Source: Streptomyces sp. AA1529 (lineage in GTDB: Bacteria > Actinomycetota > Actinomycetes > Streptomycetales > Streptomycetaceae). Taken from it: 57,109 nucleotides of DNA. Each line of letters begins with the position of its first letter. Within the stretch, counting starts at the first letter, position 1. The translations under genes and the position numbers were made by a program. The notes under the pieces were generated by a model. That model saw only the letters and a list, made by a program, of their open reading frames with translations. It made no database searches and was not told the origin of the DNA. The stretch spans positions 1 through 57,109 of the forward strand of contig NZ_ALAP01000101.1 of assembly GCF_000280905.1 (NCBI RefSeq). The letters run 5' to 3'. Below, piece by piece: positions 48,702 through 57,072 of this stretch.

Positions 48702-50438
48702 ATGTCCACCTCGCTGGTTTCGCGGCCGTCCGGTTCGCGCCCGTCCGGTCAGCGGCGTCCTGGCCATACCGTGGTGCGGTGGCTGACGACAACCGATCAC
48801 AAGACGATCGGCAGCCTCTACCTCACCACATCGTTCCTCTTCTTCCTGATCGCCGGTGTGATGGCGCTCGTCATGCGCGCGGAGCTGGCGCGTCCCGGCC
48901 TGCAGATCATCTCGCAGGAACAGTACAACCAGGCCTTCACCATGCACGGCGCGATCATGCTGATCGTCTTCGCGACGCCCCTGTTCACCGGGTTCGCGAA
49001 CTGGATCATGCCCTTGCAGATCGGGGCGCCAGACGTGGCCTTCCCCCGGCTGAACGCCTTCTCCTACTGGGTGTACCTCTTCGGCTCGCTCATCGTGCTC
49101 GGCTCGCTGCTCACTCCGCAGGGCGCCCCTGACTTCGGCTGGACCGCCTACTCCCCGCTCTCCGACGGGGTGCACACACCGGCTGTCGGCGCGGACATGT
49201 GGATCATGGGGCTCGCGTTCTCGGGCTTCGGCACCATCCTGGGGTCGGTCAACTTCCTCGCCACCATCATCTGCATGCGCGCCCCCGGGATGACCATGTT
49301 CCGGATGCCCATCTTCACCTGGAACGTGCTGCTGACCGCCGTGCTGGTGCTGATGGCCTTCCCGATCCTGACCGCGGCGCTGTTCGCACTGGAGGCCGAC
49401 CGCAAGTTCGGGGCACACGTCTTCGACGCGGCGAACGGCGGTGCGCTGCTGTGGCAGCACCTGTTCTGGTTCTGGGGGCACCCGGAGGTCTACATCATCG
49501 CGCTGCCGTTCTTCGGCATCGTCTCGGACATCTTTCCGGTGTTCGCGCGCAAGCCGGTCTTCGGCTACGTCGGACTCGTCGGCGCCACCATCACCATCAC
49601 CGGGTTGTCCATGACGGTATGGGCACACCACATGTTCGTGACCGGCGGCGTGCTACTGCCGTTCTTCTCCTTCATGTCCTTCCTGATCGCCGTACCCACC
49701 GGGGTGAAGTTCTTCAACTGGATCGGCACCATGTGGAAGGGCTCGCTCTCCTTCGAGACCCCGATGCTGTGGTCGGTCGGCTTCCTGGTCACCTTCCTCT
49801 TCGGCGGCCTGACCGGCGTGCTGCTGGCCTCACCGCCCATGGACTTCCACGTCTCCGACTCGTACTTCGTCGTGGCCCACTTCCACTACACCGTCTTCGG
49901 AACCGTCGTCTTCGCGATGTTCGCCGGGTTCTACTTCTGGTGGCCCAAGTGGACCGGCAGGATGCTCGACGAACGCCTCGGGAAGATCCACTTCTGGACC
50001 CTGTTCGTGGGCTTCCACGCCACCTTCCTGGTCCAGCACTGGATCGGTGCCGAGGGCATGCCCCGCCGCTACGCTGACTACCTCGCGGCCGACGGGTTCA
50101 CCGCGCTGAACACGTTCTCGACCATCGGGTCCTTCCTCCTCGGCTCCTCGATGCTCCCGTTCCTCTACAACGTGTGGAAGACCGCCAGGACGGCCGAGCA
50201 CGTCCACGAGGACGACCCCTGGGGATTCGGCCGCTCTCTCGAATGGGCCACCTCCTGCCCTCCGCCCCGGCACAATTTCGTCACCCTGCCCAAGATCCGG
50301 TCCGAGTCGCCGGCCTTCGACTTCCACCATCCGAGCATCTCGGCACTCGACGACAGCGAGAACATCGACCGGCCCCAGGCGACCGGCTCCGGGCCGGCCC
50401 GGCACGCCCGGGGGCAGCTGCCCGACGCCGAGGGCTGA
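48702..50438 (+). CDS. ctaD: Cytochrome c oxidase subunit I (aa3 type)
   Basis: A 578-residue heme-copper oxidase subunit I with 12 hydrophobic segments. The heme a ligand is in MHGAIMLIVF, the CuB histidine and cross-linked Tyr are in WFWGHPEVYI, a histidine pair lies in WAHHMF, and heme a3/a ligands are in VVAHFHYTVFG. It reduces oxygen to water and pumps protons at the plasma membrane. It stands apart from ctaC, ctaE and ctaF, so it is likely an extra copy that pairs with subunits encoded elsewhere, as other Streptomyces have. The ATG at 48702 follows CAGGAG. The C-terminal tail past 540 is hydrophilic. Confidence 0.96.
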   Translation: MSTSLVSRPSGSRPSGQRRPGHTVVRWLTTTDHKTIGSLYLTTSFLFFLIAGVMALVMRAELARPGLQIISQEQYNQAFTMHGAIMLIVFATPLFTGFANWIMPLQIGAPDVAFPRLNAFSYWVYLFGSLIVLGSLLTPQGAPDFGWTAYSPLSDGVHTPAVGADMWIMGLAFSGFGTILGSVNFLATIICMRAPGMTMFRMPIFTWNVLLTAVLVLMAFPILTAALFALEADRKFGAHVFDAANGGALLWQHLFWFWGHPEVYIIALPFFGIVSDIFPVFARKPVFGYVGLVGATITITGLSMTVWAHHMFVTGGVLLPFFSFMSFLIAVPTGVKFFNWIGTMWKGSLSFETPMLWSVGFLVTFLFGGLTGVLLASPPMDFHVSDSYFVVAHFHYTVFGTVVFAMFAGFYFWWPKWTGRMLDERLGKIHFWTLFVGFHATFLVQHWIGAEGMPRRYADYLAADGFTALNTFSTIGSFLLGSSMLPFLYNVWKTARTAEHVHEDDPWGFGRSLEWATSCPPPRHNFVTLPKIRSESPAFDFHHPSISALDDSENIDRPQATGSGPARHARGQLPDAEG

Positions 50439-50446
50439 GACAGGCC

Positions 50447-50794
50447 ATGGGCACCGGGAAATCCCCCGAAGGAGAGATCGGCGAGGGTGTCCGGCGGATC
50501 GAGGGCTATCTGCTGTGGCAGCGGCACCTGAGCGACGCCAGGGCGCGCGCCGAACACACCGTCGCCCCGCTGGACTGGCTCACCGGGGCGGAACGCGAGG
50601 ACGTGGTCCGACGCGTCGCCGATGCCCTCGCTGACACCTCCCGTACCGCCCTGCGGGAGACCGCGCAGCGTGCCGTCTCCCTGCGCCGCGAGTACGAGGA
50701 CCGGTACGCCCTGCTGAAACGGAGAGTCGTGGGCTGGGCGTTCTGCGGCCTCGCGGTGGTCGGCTTCGTCGAGGGCCTGCTGCTGATGAGATGA
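50447..50794 (+). CDS. Small membrane protein coupled to ctaD
   Basis: A 115-residue protein that starts 9 bases after the ctaD stop. It is mostly a charged helical region (about 1-90, with EREDVVRRVADALADTSRTA and LRREYEDRYALLKRR), followed by one hydrophobic segment (about 92-113, VVGWAFCGLAVVGFVEGLLLM) at the C-terminus. It should be tail-anchored in the membrane with the helical part in the cytoplasm. I do not recognise a family. The close spacing suggests co-expression with the oxidase subunit, perhaps as an assembly or regulatory partner. That role is only inferred. Confidence 0.7.
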   Translation: MGTGKSPEGEIGEGVRRIEGYLLWQRHLSDARARAEHTVAPLDWLTGAEREDVVRRVADALADTSRTALRETAQRAVSLRREYEDRYALLKRRVVGWAFCGLAVVGFVEGLLLMR

Positions 50795-50881
50795 CGCGCG
50801 GTCCCGGCGGCGCCCGCCACCGCGGCGACTCACCCCTTCCTCGTCGGCCGAATCCCCATGACCCGCCGGGATGCTGAACAC

Positions 50882-51832
50882 ATGATGCGCATCAGAGTGC
50901 TGTGCGAGTCCCAGGACAGCGAAGCCGTGGTCGACCTCCTCGGCGCGGAACCGGGCGTCGCGCACCTCACCGTCGCCGGAGGCGTCGGCAAGCAGCCCAC
51001 CGGAGACCTGATCGAGGCGGCCATCGCCCGCGAGGTCGTGGAACGGGTGCTGCACCGTCTGACCGAGCACGGCGTGCACCGCCGGGGCGAGATCACGCTC
51101 GAGCAGATCGACACGATGGTCTCCGAGACCGCCGAGGCCGCCGAACAGGCCGTCCCCGGGGCGGGGGCCGAGGCCGTCATCTGGGACGAGCTCATCGACA
51201 CCACGGGCGAGGAGAGCCAGCTCAACCCCGTCTTCCTCGCCTTCCTGACGATCGCCTGCCTGCTGGCCACCGTCGGGGTGCTCACCGACTCGGCCATCAC
51301 CATCGTGGGCGCCATGGTGGTGAGCCCGGACTTCGGCCCGCTGGCCGCGCTCGCGGTCGCCCTCGCGGTGCGGCGGCGCGGCCTGGCGGCCCGGGCAGCG
51401 CTCGCGCTCGGAGTGGGATTCCCGCTGGCGATGCTGGTCACCGCCGCGTTCGCGTGGCTGGGCCGGCTCGCGGGGCTGTTCGGGCCTGCCGACCTGACCG
51501 GTCTGCACGAGGTGTCGTTCATCTACCAGGTGGGCCCGTACTCCGTCGTCGTCGCGCTGCTCGCCGGCGTCGCCGGGATGCTGGCGCTCACTTCGGCGAA
51601 GCCGGGCGCGCTGGTGGGCGTGTTCATCTCGGTCACCACCGTGCCCGCCGCCGGATTCGCCGTCCTCGCCGCCGTCACCGAGGACTGGCGGCGCTGCGGT
51701 GGGTCGCTGCTGCAACTCCTCGTCAACCTCGTGGGAGTGGCCGTCGCCGGAGGGCTCACCCTGCTCGTCCGCCGCGGACGGGTGCCCGGTCCCGGCCGGA
51801 CGCCGCGGCAGCACCGCCCCTTCCGGCGGTGA
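50882..51832 (+). CDS. DUF389 family membrane protein
   Basis: A 316-residue protein with an N-terminal soluble domain (about 1-100, starting MMRIRVLCESQDSEAVVDLL) and a C-terminal membrane domain of about six helices. The hallmark GVLTDSAITIVGAMVVSPDFGPL identifies DUF389 (TIGR00341-like). The family has no settled function. ATG at 50882 or 50885 fits the conserved N-terminus best; ATG at 50858 would add eight residues and has no better ribosome site. It lies 87 bases after the small membrane protein gene and may share the ctaD transcript. Confidence 0.88.
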   Translation: MMRIRVLCESQDSEAVVDLLGAEPGVAHLTVAGGVGKQPTGDLIEAAIAREVVERVLHRLTEHGVHRRGEITLEQIDTMVSETAEAAEQAVPGAGAEAVIWDELIDTTGEESQLNPVFLAFLTIACLLATVGVLTDSAITIVGAMVVSPDFGPLAALAVALAVRRRGLAARAALALGVGFPLAMLVTAAFAWLGRLAGLFGPADLTGLHEVSFIYQVGPYSVVVALLAGVAGMLALTSAKPGALVGVFISVTTVPAAGFAVLAAVTEDWRRCGGSLLQLLVNLVGVAVAGGLTLLVRRGRVPGPGRTPRQHRPFRR

Positions 51833-51891
51833 CCGCGCAGTCCTCCGCCGGGCCGGGCCGGACGGGATCGGTGGTGGCGGGGCCGAGCGGC

Positions 51892-51955
51892 GCGTCCGCG
51901 CCCGGTGTCTGACGGAGCGCGTCCGCGCCCGGTGTCTGACGGAGCGCGTCCGCGC
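51892..51955. repeat. 27-bp tandem repeat between convergent genes
   Basis: A 27-bp unit beginning GCGTCCGCGCCCGGTGTCTG occurs twice without change (51892-51918 and 51919-51945), followed by the first 10 bases of a third copy. It ends one base before the methyltransferase stop codon (minus strand). It may arise by slippage; no function is evident. Confidence 0.7.
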
Positions 51956-52780
51956 TCAGCGTTTCACCGCCACTCCCGCCCATACCCCGGCCTCGGCTGC
52001 GGAGATGGTGCCGGGGAGCTGGCGTATCGGCCCCAGGTCGAGGTCCGTCCGCCATTCGCAGGTGGGAGTGATGCCCGGATCCAGCAGGTCCAGGCCGTCG
52101 AAGAAGAGCGCGGTCTCCTCGCGGGTCCGGAACTGGGTGGGGGTGACCGCCTTGCGGTAGTGCTCGGCCAGCGCGGCCATCCGGCCGTCGTCCATGTCGA
52201 GCGCCGCGTGCGAGAGCACCAGCGCACTGCCCGGCGCCAGCGCTGCGAGCAGCCGGCGCATGAGTCCGTACGGATCGTCCTCGTCCGGGATGAAGTGCAG
52301 CAGTGCCACCACCGACAGGGCGATCGGGGCATCGAAGTCCAGGGTCTGGTGCGCACGTTCCAGGATCCGCTCCGGTTCGCGGATGTCCGCCTCGATGTAG
52401 TCCGTCTTCCCCTCCGGCGTGCTGCTCATCAGCGCACGGGCATGCGCGAGGACGATCGGATCGTTGTCCGAGTAGACAACCCGTGCCTCGGGGGTGATCG
52501 CCTGGGTCACCTGATGCAGATTGGGTTCGGTCGGAATGCCGGTTCCGATGTCCAGGAACTGGCGGATGCCCAGGTCCTGCGCGACGCACCGGGCCGCCCG
52601 GTGCATGAACTCCCGGTTCTGCCGGGCGGCGACCATCGCGTGCGGATTCGCGGACAGCGCGGGCACCGCGGCTTCGCGGTCCACGGCGTAGTGCGTCTTC
52701 CCGCCGAGGAAGTAGTCGTACAGGCGGGCGGTGTGGGGTTTCGTCCCCGGTTGCGGAACCTGGTGACCTGCCTCGTCCAT
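51956..52780 (-). CDS. DUF574 family SAM-dependent methyltransferase
   Basis: A 274-residue protein of the S-adenosylmethionine methyltransferase group that is abundant in Streptomyces (DUF574, Methyltransf_19). Family marks are PHTARLYDYFLGGKTHYAVD near residue 15, the SAM loop FLDIGTGIPTEPNLHQV at about 75-91, and VVYSDNDPIVLAHARAL. The substrate of this family is not known. The ATG at 52780 follows GAGGAGGA; a longer frame without ribosome site is rejected. Such genes often stand alone, as here. Length and sequence are typical. Confidence 0.9.
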   Translation of the reverse strand: MDEAGHQVPQPGTKPHTARLYDYFLGGKTHYAVDREAAVPALSANPHAMVAARQNREFMHRAARCVAQDLGIRQFLDIGTGIPTEPNLHQVTQAITPEARVVYSDNDPIVLAHARALMSSTPEGKTDYIEADIREPERILERAHQTLDFDAPIALSVVALLHFIPDEDDPYGLMRRLLAALAPGSALVLSHAALDMDDGRMAALAEHYRKAVTPTQFRTREETALFFDGLDLLDPGITPTCEWRTDLDLGPIRQLPGTISAAEAGVWAGVAVKR

Positions 52781-53128
52781 CGTGTCCTCCTCATCTGCGG
52801 CAGCAATGATCACCATCATCGGCCAGTTCGGTCCGCTCCGTGCAGCTTCTGCGCGGATTCGTGCGGCCACGGCGCACAACGGCGCATCCGGCAGAGCCTC
52901 ATACCGACGCGCACCGCACCTGCCGGGAGCCCGACGAGCGGGACCGCGCCGCACCGTGCCCGTGCGCCCCGGTGTCTCCCGTCCGGGGCGCACCACCGCG
53001 TCCGATGGACACCGAAAGCGCGGGTGTACAGCCCCCCGTCACCTGCGGGGATGAGGATGTCGCCCCGAACGAGGGAACCCGTGGGTCCAATCCGCCCCCG
53101 CCCGGGCGCCGGACGTCAGGATGCGGCC
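52781..53128. other. Divergent spacer, no gene seen
   Basis: About 350 bases between the divergent methyltransferase and secreted-protein genes. No supportable coding frame was found. It should hold two promoters. CAGGA at 53117-53121 is the ribosome site for the next gene. Confidence 0.45.
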
Positions 53129-53743
53129 ATGTCGTCCTCACGTCTTCGCTCTCTCGCCCGCCGGGCGCTGCCGCTCGTCCTGATCGCCCAGGCCGCTCTC
53201 GGGGCGGCGGCCGCGACCCCGGCCGCCGCGTGCCCCGGGAGCACTTGCGGCGGCTCCGTCGTCGTGGCTCCGCTCTCCCAGGAGCCGCCCGACCCGGGCC
53301 CGTGCACCAGCCCGGAGAAGGTCGTGTGCATGATCCGGGCCGAGACTCCGGAGGAGCGTGCCGAGTCCCGCGAGGTCCGGATGCGCTACCACGCGCTGCT
53401 GGGCGAGATGGAGCGCAGGGAGTGCGCGATGCGCGCCCGGGGCCGCTCGGAGGAGGAGATCGCCCGGGAGCTGGTGCGGATGCGCAACGAGGCCAAGGAG
53501 ATCACCCGCGCCGGGATGTCGGCGGAGGAGGTCAGGCGGCTGGAGGAGCGCAACCAGGAGAAGTACGGCAACCCGCTGGGCCCCACGGCTGACCAGCTGC
53601 ACGCCAAGTACGGCTCCTGGCGGGCGGTCAGCGACGCCGCGACCCGCTCCAGTCGTGCCGTGGACGGCGAACTGGGGCTGGAGTACCGGCCCTGCCCCTG
53701 CGGTACGGAGTCGTCGTCGCGCACGGCGGCCCTCCTCGGCTGA
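53129..53743 (+). CDS. Secreted protein of unknown function with charged helical core
   Basis: A 204-residue protein. The signal peptide (about 1-35, with LARRALPLVLIAQAALGAAA) ends near TPAAACPGS. Mature sequence starts with CPGSTCGGSVVV and a proline-rich segment, and then a strongly charged, helix-prone region (about 70-160, rich in Glu and Arg: PEERAESREVRMRYHALLGE and SAEEVRRLEERNQEKYGNPL). The C-terminus has EYRPCPCG. I recognise no family. Features suggest an exported protein with disulfide-linked ends and a coiled helical core. The segment KYGNPLGPTADQLHAKYGSW resembles short helical wedges in other actinobacterial secreted proteins, weakly. The ATG at 53129 follows CAGGA. Confidence 0.65.
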   Translation: MSSSRLRSLARRALPLVLIAQAALGAAAATPAAACPGSTCGGSVVVAPLSQEPPDPGPCTSPEKVVCMIRAETPEERAESREVRMRYHALLGEMERRECAMRARGRSEEEIARELVRMRNEAKEITRAGMSAEEVRRLEERNQEKYGNPLGPTADQLHAKYGSWRAVSDAATRSSRAVDGELGLEYRPCPCGTESSSRTAALLG

Positions 53744-53831
53744 CACCGTGCCGGCCGGCGGGGGCGCATCGGGTCTCGTCGGTCCGGTCGGTCTTCCTGC
53801 GGGGCCGGAACCTTCGCGCGCGGCCGGCAGT

Positions 53832-53847
53832 TCTACAGTGCTGTAGA
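53832..53847. promoter_or_regulatory. Palindromic operator upstream of the TerD gene
   Basis: TCTACAG-TG-CTGTAGA is a perfect inverted repeat, 82 bases before the TerD start. It stands out from its GC-rich context. Similar CTACAG/CTGTAG palindromes are bound by several regulator families, so the binder is unknown. Confidence 0.55.
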
Positions 53848-53928
53848 CGCCGGTTGTCAAGACCACCGGCCGAGAAGCGAGCCGGAGCAGTCGCCCGGGC
53901 TCCACCGTCCCAAACTGGAGGCTTACGG

Positions 53929-54513
53929 ATGATCACGCTGACGAAGGAAGACGAGCCGGCCGATCTGGACGGCGTCACGCACCTGTCCATCGGTGCGTCC
54001 TGGGACCCCACCGCCGGGAGCAGCGGAGGGGTGCTGGGCAAGATCCGCCGCAAGGCGGGCACCGACCTCGACCTGATCGCGATCGCCATGCAGGGACCGG
54101 ACCCGGTGCGGATAGCGGGTCTGGACTCCCTCGACCCGTTGGGGAACGGATCGCTGCTGCACACGGGCGACAATCAGACCGGTCATGGGGACGGGGACGA
54201 CGAGACGGTGACCGTCGAGTTCGAACGGATCCCGTCCAACCTCACCTCGATCGTCTTCGTCGCGGCCGCCTACAAGCGGGGCAGCGCGTTCCAGCGGGCG
54301 CGGAACATCAGCTTCAAGGTGTACGACGCGACGGGCGGCAGTTCCCAGCAGGTCGCCGACATCTGGCCGAGCCTGCTCACCGACGACAACGCCTGTGCGG
54401 TGGCCAAGGCGATGCGGGTCGGCACCGGCTGGAAGCTCAAGGTGATCAACGAGACCGGGAAGGTCAAGCAGGGCAACGAGCAGTCCCTGATGCGCTTCGC
54501 CGTGGACAAGTGA
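53929..54513 (+). CDS. TerD family stress protein
   Basis: A 194-residue TerD-domain protein, as found in tellurite-resistance and general stress loci. The fold marks are HLSIGASWDPTAG, LDLIAIAMQ, a calcium-binding type loop with DGDDETVTVEF, IVFVAAAYKRG and the C-terminal LMRFAVD. TerD proteins bind calcium and act at the membrane, in stress or differentiation; Streptomyces has many copies. The ATG at 53929 follows CTGGAGG. A perfect palindrome lies 82 bases upstream. It is a single gene without other ter genes nearby, so tellurite resistance itself is not implied. Confidence 0.88.
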   Translation: MITLTKEDEPADLDGVTHLSIGASWDPTAGSSGGVLGKIRRKAGTDLDLIAIAMQGPDPVRIAGLDSLDPLGNGSLLHTGDNQTGHGDGDDETVTVEFERIPSNLTSIVFVAAAYKRGSAFQRARNISFKVYDATGGSSQQVADIWPSLLTDDNACAVAKAMRVGTGWKLKVINETGKVKQGNEQSLMRFAVDK

Positions 54514-54561
54514 GCGGCGTCCGGCAGCTCCTCCGCCGGGCCGCCGGGCCGGTGCGGTCTT

Positions 54562-54596
54562 CCGCGCGGTGAGGCGGCTTCCGCCGCACCGCGCGG
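54562..54596. terminator. Terminator between TerD and GntR genes
   Basis: CCGCGCGGTG (54562-54571) pairs perfectly with CACCGCGCGG (54587-54596), and an inner GGCGG/CCGCC pair continues the stem after one mismatch, leaving a 3-base loop. It lies in the 306-base region between convergent genes, where no other feature was seen. Confidence 0.7.
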
Positions 54597-54819
54597 CTCC
54601 GCCGCGGGAGGGCCGAGCGACGGCGGTGCTGCGTGTGCCACGAGGGGCGGCCTTCCGGGGCCGCTCCTCGGACCGTTCGCAACACCCCGGCCCGTCACGG
54701 CGCTGACCTGTGCCGCCCGGGGCGTCCGCTCGCGCGGCGCTCGCTCACGGCGGCACATGGACCGGGCCCGTAGTCCGACCGAGCCCGCGGCGCCGTTGGG
54801 GCGGGGACCGCGGACGGGC

Positions 54820-55503
54820 TCAACCGGCCGCGGATGCGGACTGGTTGAGATGCCTCCAGGTCCGTATCAACTGGCTGAACTCCTTGACCTGGACCAGGAC
54901 GTGGTCCCGCGCGGCGTTCTCGGCGGTCTCCGCGTCGCCGGCCGCGATGGCCGCGGCGATCCGGCTGTGCTCGGTCAGGGAGCGCCGCATGCGGTCGGGC
55001 ACCCGCAACTGCAGCCGTCGGTAGGGCTGCAGGACTCTTTTGAGCGCGTGTACCTGCTGACGCAGATATTCGTTGCCGCAGGAGTCGTAGACGATGCCGT
55101 GGAAGCAGGCGTTGGCGTAGTAGTAGCGGTCGGCGTCGCCGGCCAGCGCGTGGACCTCGCATTCGCGCAGCGCGCGTTCCAACTCGTCCAGCGCCTCCTG
55201 TTCGATCCGCCGGGCGGAGAGCCGCGCCGCCATCCCCTCGAGTTCCGCCATGACTTCGAACCGCTCGGCCAGTTCGGAGACGCTCAACTCGGTGACGTAC
55301 GTGCCCTGTTTGGCGCGGATCTGCACCAGTCCGGACCGCTCCAGTGCCTGGAGGGCTTCCCGGACCGGTGTGCGGGAGCAGCCGAACTCCCGCTCCAGCC
55401 GCGCGGGGTCCAGCCGCTCGCCGGGGCGGTAGCGGCCGTCGACGACGGCGTTCTCCAGCGCGTCCCGTACACGCTGGGATTCCGGGACTCGAGCCATGCG
55501 CAC
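54820..55503 (-). CDS. GntR/FadR-type regulator of malonyl-CoA decarboxylase
   Basis: A 227-residue GntR-family regulator. The winged helix covers about 10-75, with LDPARLEREFGCSRTPVREALQALERSGLV, and the FCD helical ligand domain covers about 85-215, with the histidine-containing YYYANACFHGIVY segment that binds a metal. It is divergent from the malonyl-CoA decarboxylase gene with an imperfect inverted repeat between. This is the MatR-type layout in malonate use, so malonate or malonyl-CoA may be its ligand. The ATG at 55503 begins the conserved helix. Confidence 0.88.
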   Translation of the reverse strand: MRMARVPESQRVRDALENAVVDGRYRPGERLDPARLEREFGCSRTPVREALQALERSGLVQIRAKQGTYVTELSVSELAERFEVMAELEGMAARLSARRIEQEALDELERALRECEVHALAGDADRYYYANACFHGIVYDSCGNEYLRQQVHALKRVLQPYRRLQLRVPDRMRRSLTEHSRIAAAIAAGDAETAENAARDHVLVQVKEFSQLIRTWRHLNQSASAAG

Positions 55504-55586
55504 CTCCGAACGGTCAGGTTATCCCGTCATCCGTGGCGCCCAGGGGGTAGCGCGCCTTACTCATGTGCTTTACGGTGCGGCTGTTA

Positions 55587-55611
55587 TATACATCACGCCC
55601 CATGATGCATA
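55587..55611. promoter_or_regulatory. Candidate GntR operator
   Basis: TATACATCA (55587-55595) and TGATGCATA (55603-55611) form an inverted repeat with 9-bp arms, one mismatch and a 7-base centre, in a lower-GC stretch before the malonyl-CoA decarboxylase gene. Position between the divergent starts suits control of both genes. Confidence 0.55.
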
Positions 55612-55641
55612 CACGGGGTCGACGGCACGCGGAGGGCGGGA

Positions 55642-57072
55642 ATGGAACCTCAGGACGGCAGGCTGCTGACCGGGCAGTTCCGCAACTCCGGCAGCCGCCC
55701 GGACAGCACCCCGGCGGCCGGTCCAGGTGGCGGTGGCGGAGACCTCCGCCACCGCCACCTGGACCGGCTGTCGGCGGCCTGCGAGGTGCTGATGGGGCAC
55801 GCGGGCGAAGCCTCGATGCGCACGGTGGCGGCAGCCGCCCTCGCTGCCTACGGCGAACTCGACGACCACGGCAAGCGGGCGTTCTTCACCCGCGTCACCA
55901 GCGCCTACGACGCCTCACCCGACCGGATCCGAACCGCCTTCCGCAGATGGGAGGAGGCCCGCAGCCGCGGATCCCGGGGCGCGGAGGAACTGGTCCAGCT
56001 CTTCGACGAGGTCGAGCCGCCGCGGCAGTTGCTGCTCCGCCGGATGAACCACGCTCCCGGCGCCACCCTCGCCCTGGTCGGCATGCGTGCGGATCTGCGT
56101 CGGCTGATGCGCTCCGACCCGCGGCTGCGGCCCCTCGACCACGACTTCCACCACCTGCTCACCTCCTGGTTCAACCGCGGCTTCCTGCGGATGTCGGAGG
56201 TCGGCTGGGAGGCGCCCGACGAACTGCACCAGTACCTGCTGCGCGGCGAGAAGGTGCATCCGATGGCGAGCCGGGCCGAACTCCGGCGCCGCCTGCAGCC
56301 CGAGGACCGCCGCGTCTACGCCTTCTTCCACCCGGCCACCGGGGACGTGCCGCTGATCTTCGTGGAGGTCGCCCTCGTCCGGGGGATGCCGGACAGCATC
56401 GCGCCCCTGCTGGAGCCCGGACCGGTCCTGGACCCCGCGCAGGCGGACACGGCCGCTCTCTACTCGATCAACAACGCCCTGGACGGCCTGGCCGGAGTCT
56501 CCTTCGGCAGCTTCCTCATCAAGCAGGTCATCGAAGACGTGGGGGAGCAGCTGCCGCAGCTGCGGCAGTTCGCCACGCTCTCGCCCGTCCCCGGCTTCCG
56601 GCGCTGGCTCACCGAGCGGGCCCGGCGGGAGGACGGACTGCGGACGCTGCTCGAGGAGCTGGAGGCCGCGGAGCGGCAGCGGAATCCCGCTGCCGCGGGG
56701 TCCGCACGGACACGTTCCCGGCTGCTCCCGGTGCTGGCCAGGTACATCGCCGTCGAACGGCACGAGGACGGGCGCCCGCTCGACCCGGTCGCCCGGTTCC
56801 ACCTGGGCAACGGGGCCGCGGCCTGGCAGGCCAACTGGCCGGCGAACGACGCGCCGGAAGCCTGGCGGCAGTCCTTCGGCGCGATGGTCAACTACCGCTA
56901 CGAGCCGGAGCACGTCGAGCGGCGGCACGAGGAGTTCGTCCGCCACCGCACGGTGGCACTGGGCGGTCCGCTGCGCGCCGCCCTGCCGCACCACGGCCGG
57001 CCCCCGGCCGCGGGGACCGGCACGGCGGACGACCGGACCGCGCGGGGCGGGTCCGCTCACCCCCGTGGTTGA
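55642..57072 (+). CDS. Malonyl-CoA decarboxylase
   Basis: A 476-residue malonyl-CoA decarboxylase. The N-terminal helical domain covers about 40-190. The C-terminal catalytic domain, GCN5-acetyltransferase-like, covers about 195-430 and contains ALYSINNALDGLAGVSFGSF, LIKQVIED, FATLSPVPGFRRWL and DPVARFHLGNGA, whose histidine is the expected catalytic residue. It converts malonyl-CoA to acetyl-CoA and CO2 in the cytoplasm. The last 40 residues are Pro/Gly-rich and not conserved. The ATG at 55642 follows GGAGGG. The divergent GntR gene suggests malonate-responsive control. A partner malonyl-CoA synthetase or carrier gene could lie just past the right edge; it is not in view. Confidence 0.88.
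   Translation: MEPQDGRLLTGQFRNSGSRPDSTPAAGPGGGGGDLRHRHLDRLSAACEVLMGHAGEASMRTVAAAALAAYGELDDHGKRAFFTRVTSAYDASPDRIRTAFRRWEEARSRGSRGAEELVQLFDEVEPPRQLLLRRMNHAPGATLALVGMRADLRRLMRSDPRLRPLDHDFHHLLTSWFNRGFLRMSEVGWEAPDELHQYLLRGEKVHPMASRAELRRRLQPEDRRVYAFFHPATGDVPLIFVEVALVRGMPDSIAPLLEPGPVLDPAQADTAALYSINNALDGLAGVSFGSFLIKQVIEDVGEQLPQLRQFATLSPVPGFRRWLTERARREDGLRTLLEELEAAERQRNPAAAGSARTRSRLLPVLARYIAVERHEDGRPLDPVARFHLGNGAAAWQANWPANDAPEAWRQSFGAMVNYRYEPEHVERRHEEFVRHRTVALGGPLRAALPHHGRPPAAGTGTADDRTARGGSAHPRG

Noticed and set aside
53929..54513. Tellurite-resistance operon
   Set aside because: Only one TerD-domain gene is present, without TerA, TerB or TerC. TerD copies are general in Streptomyces.
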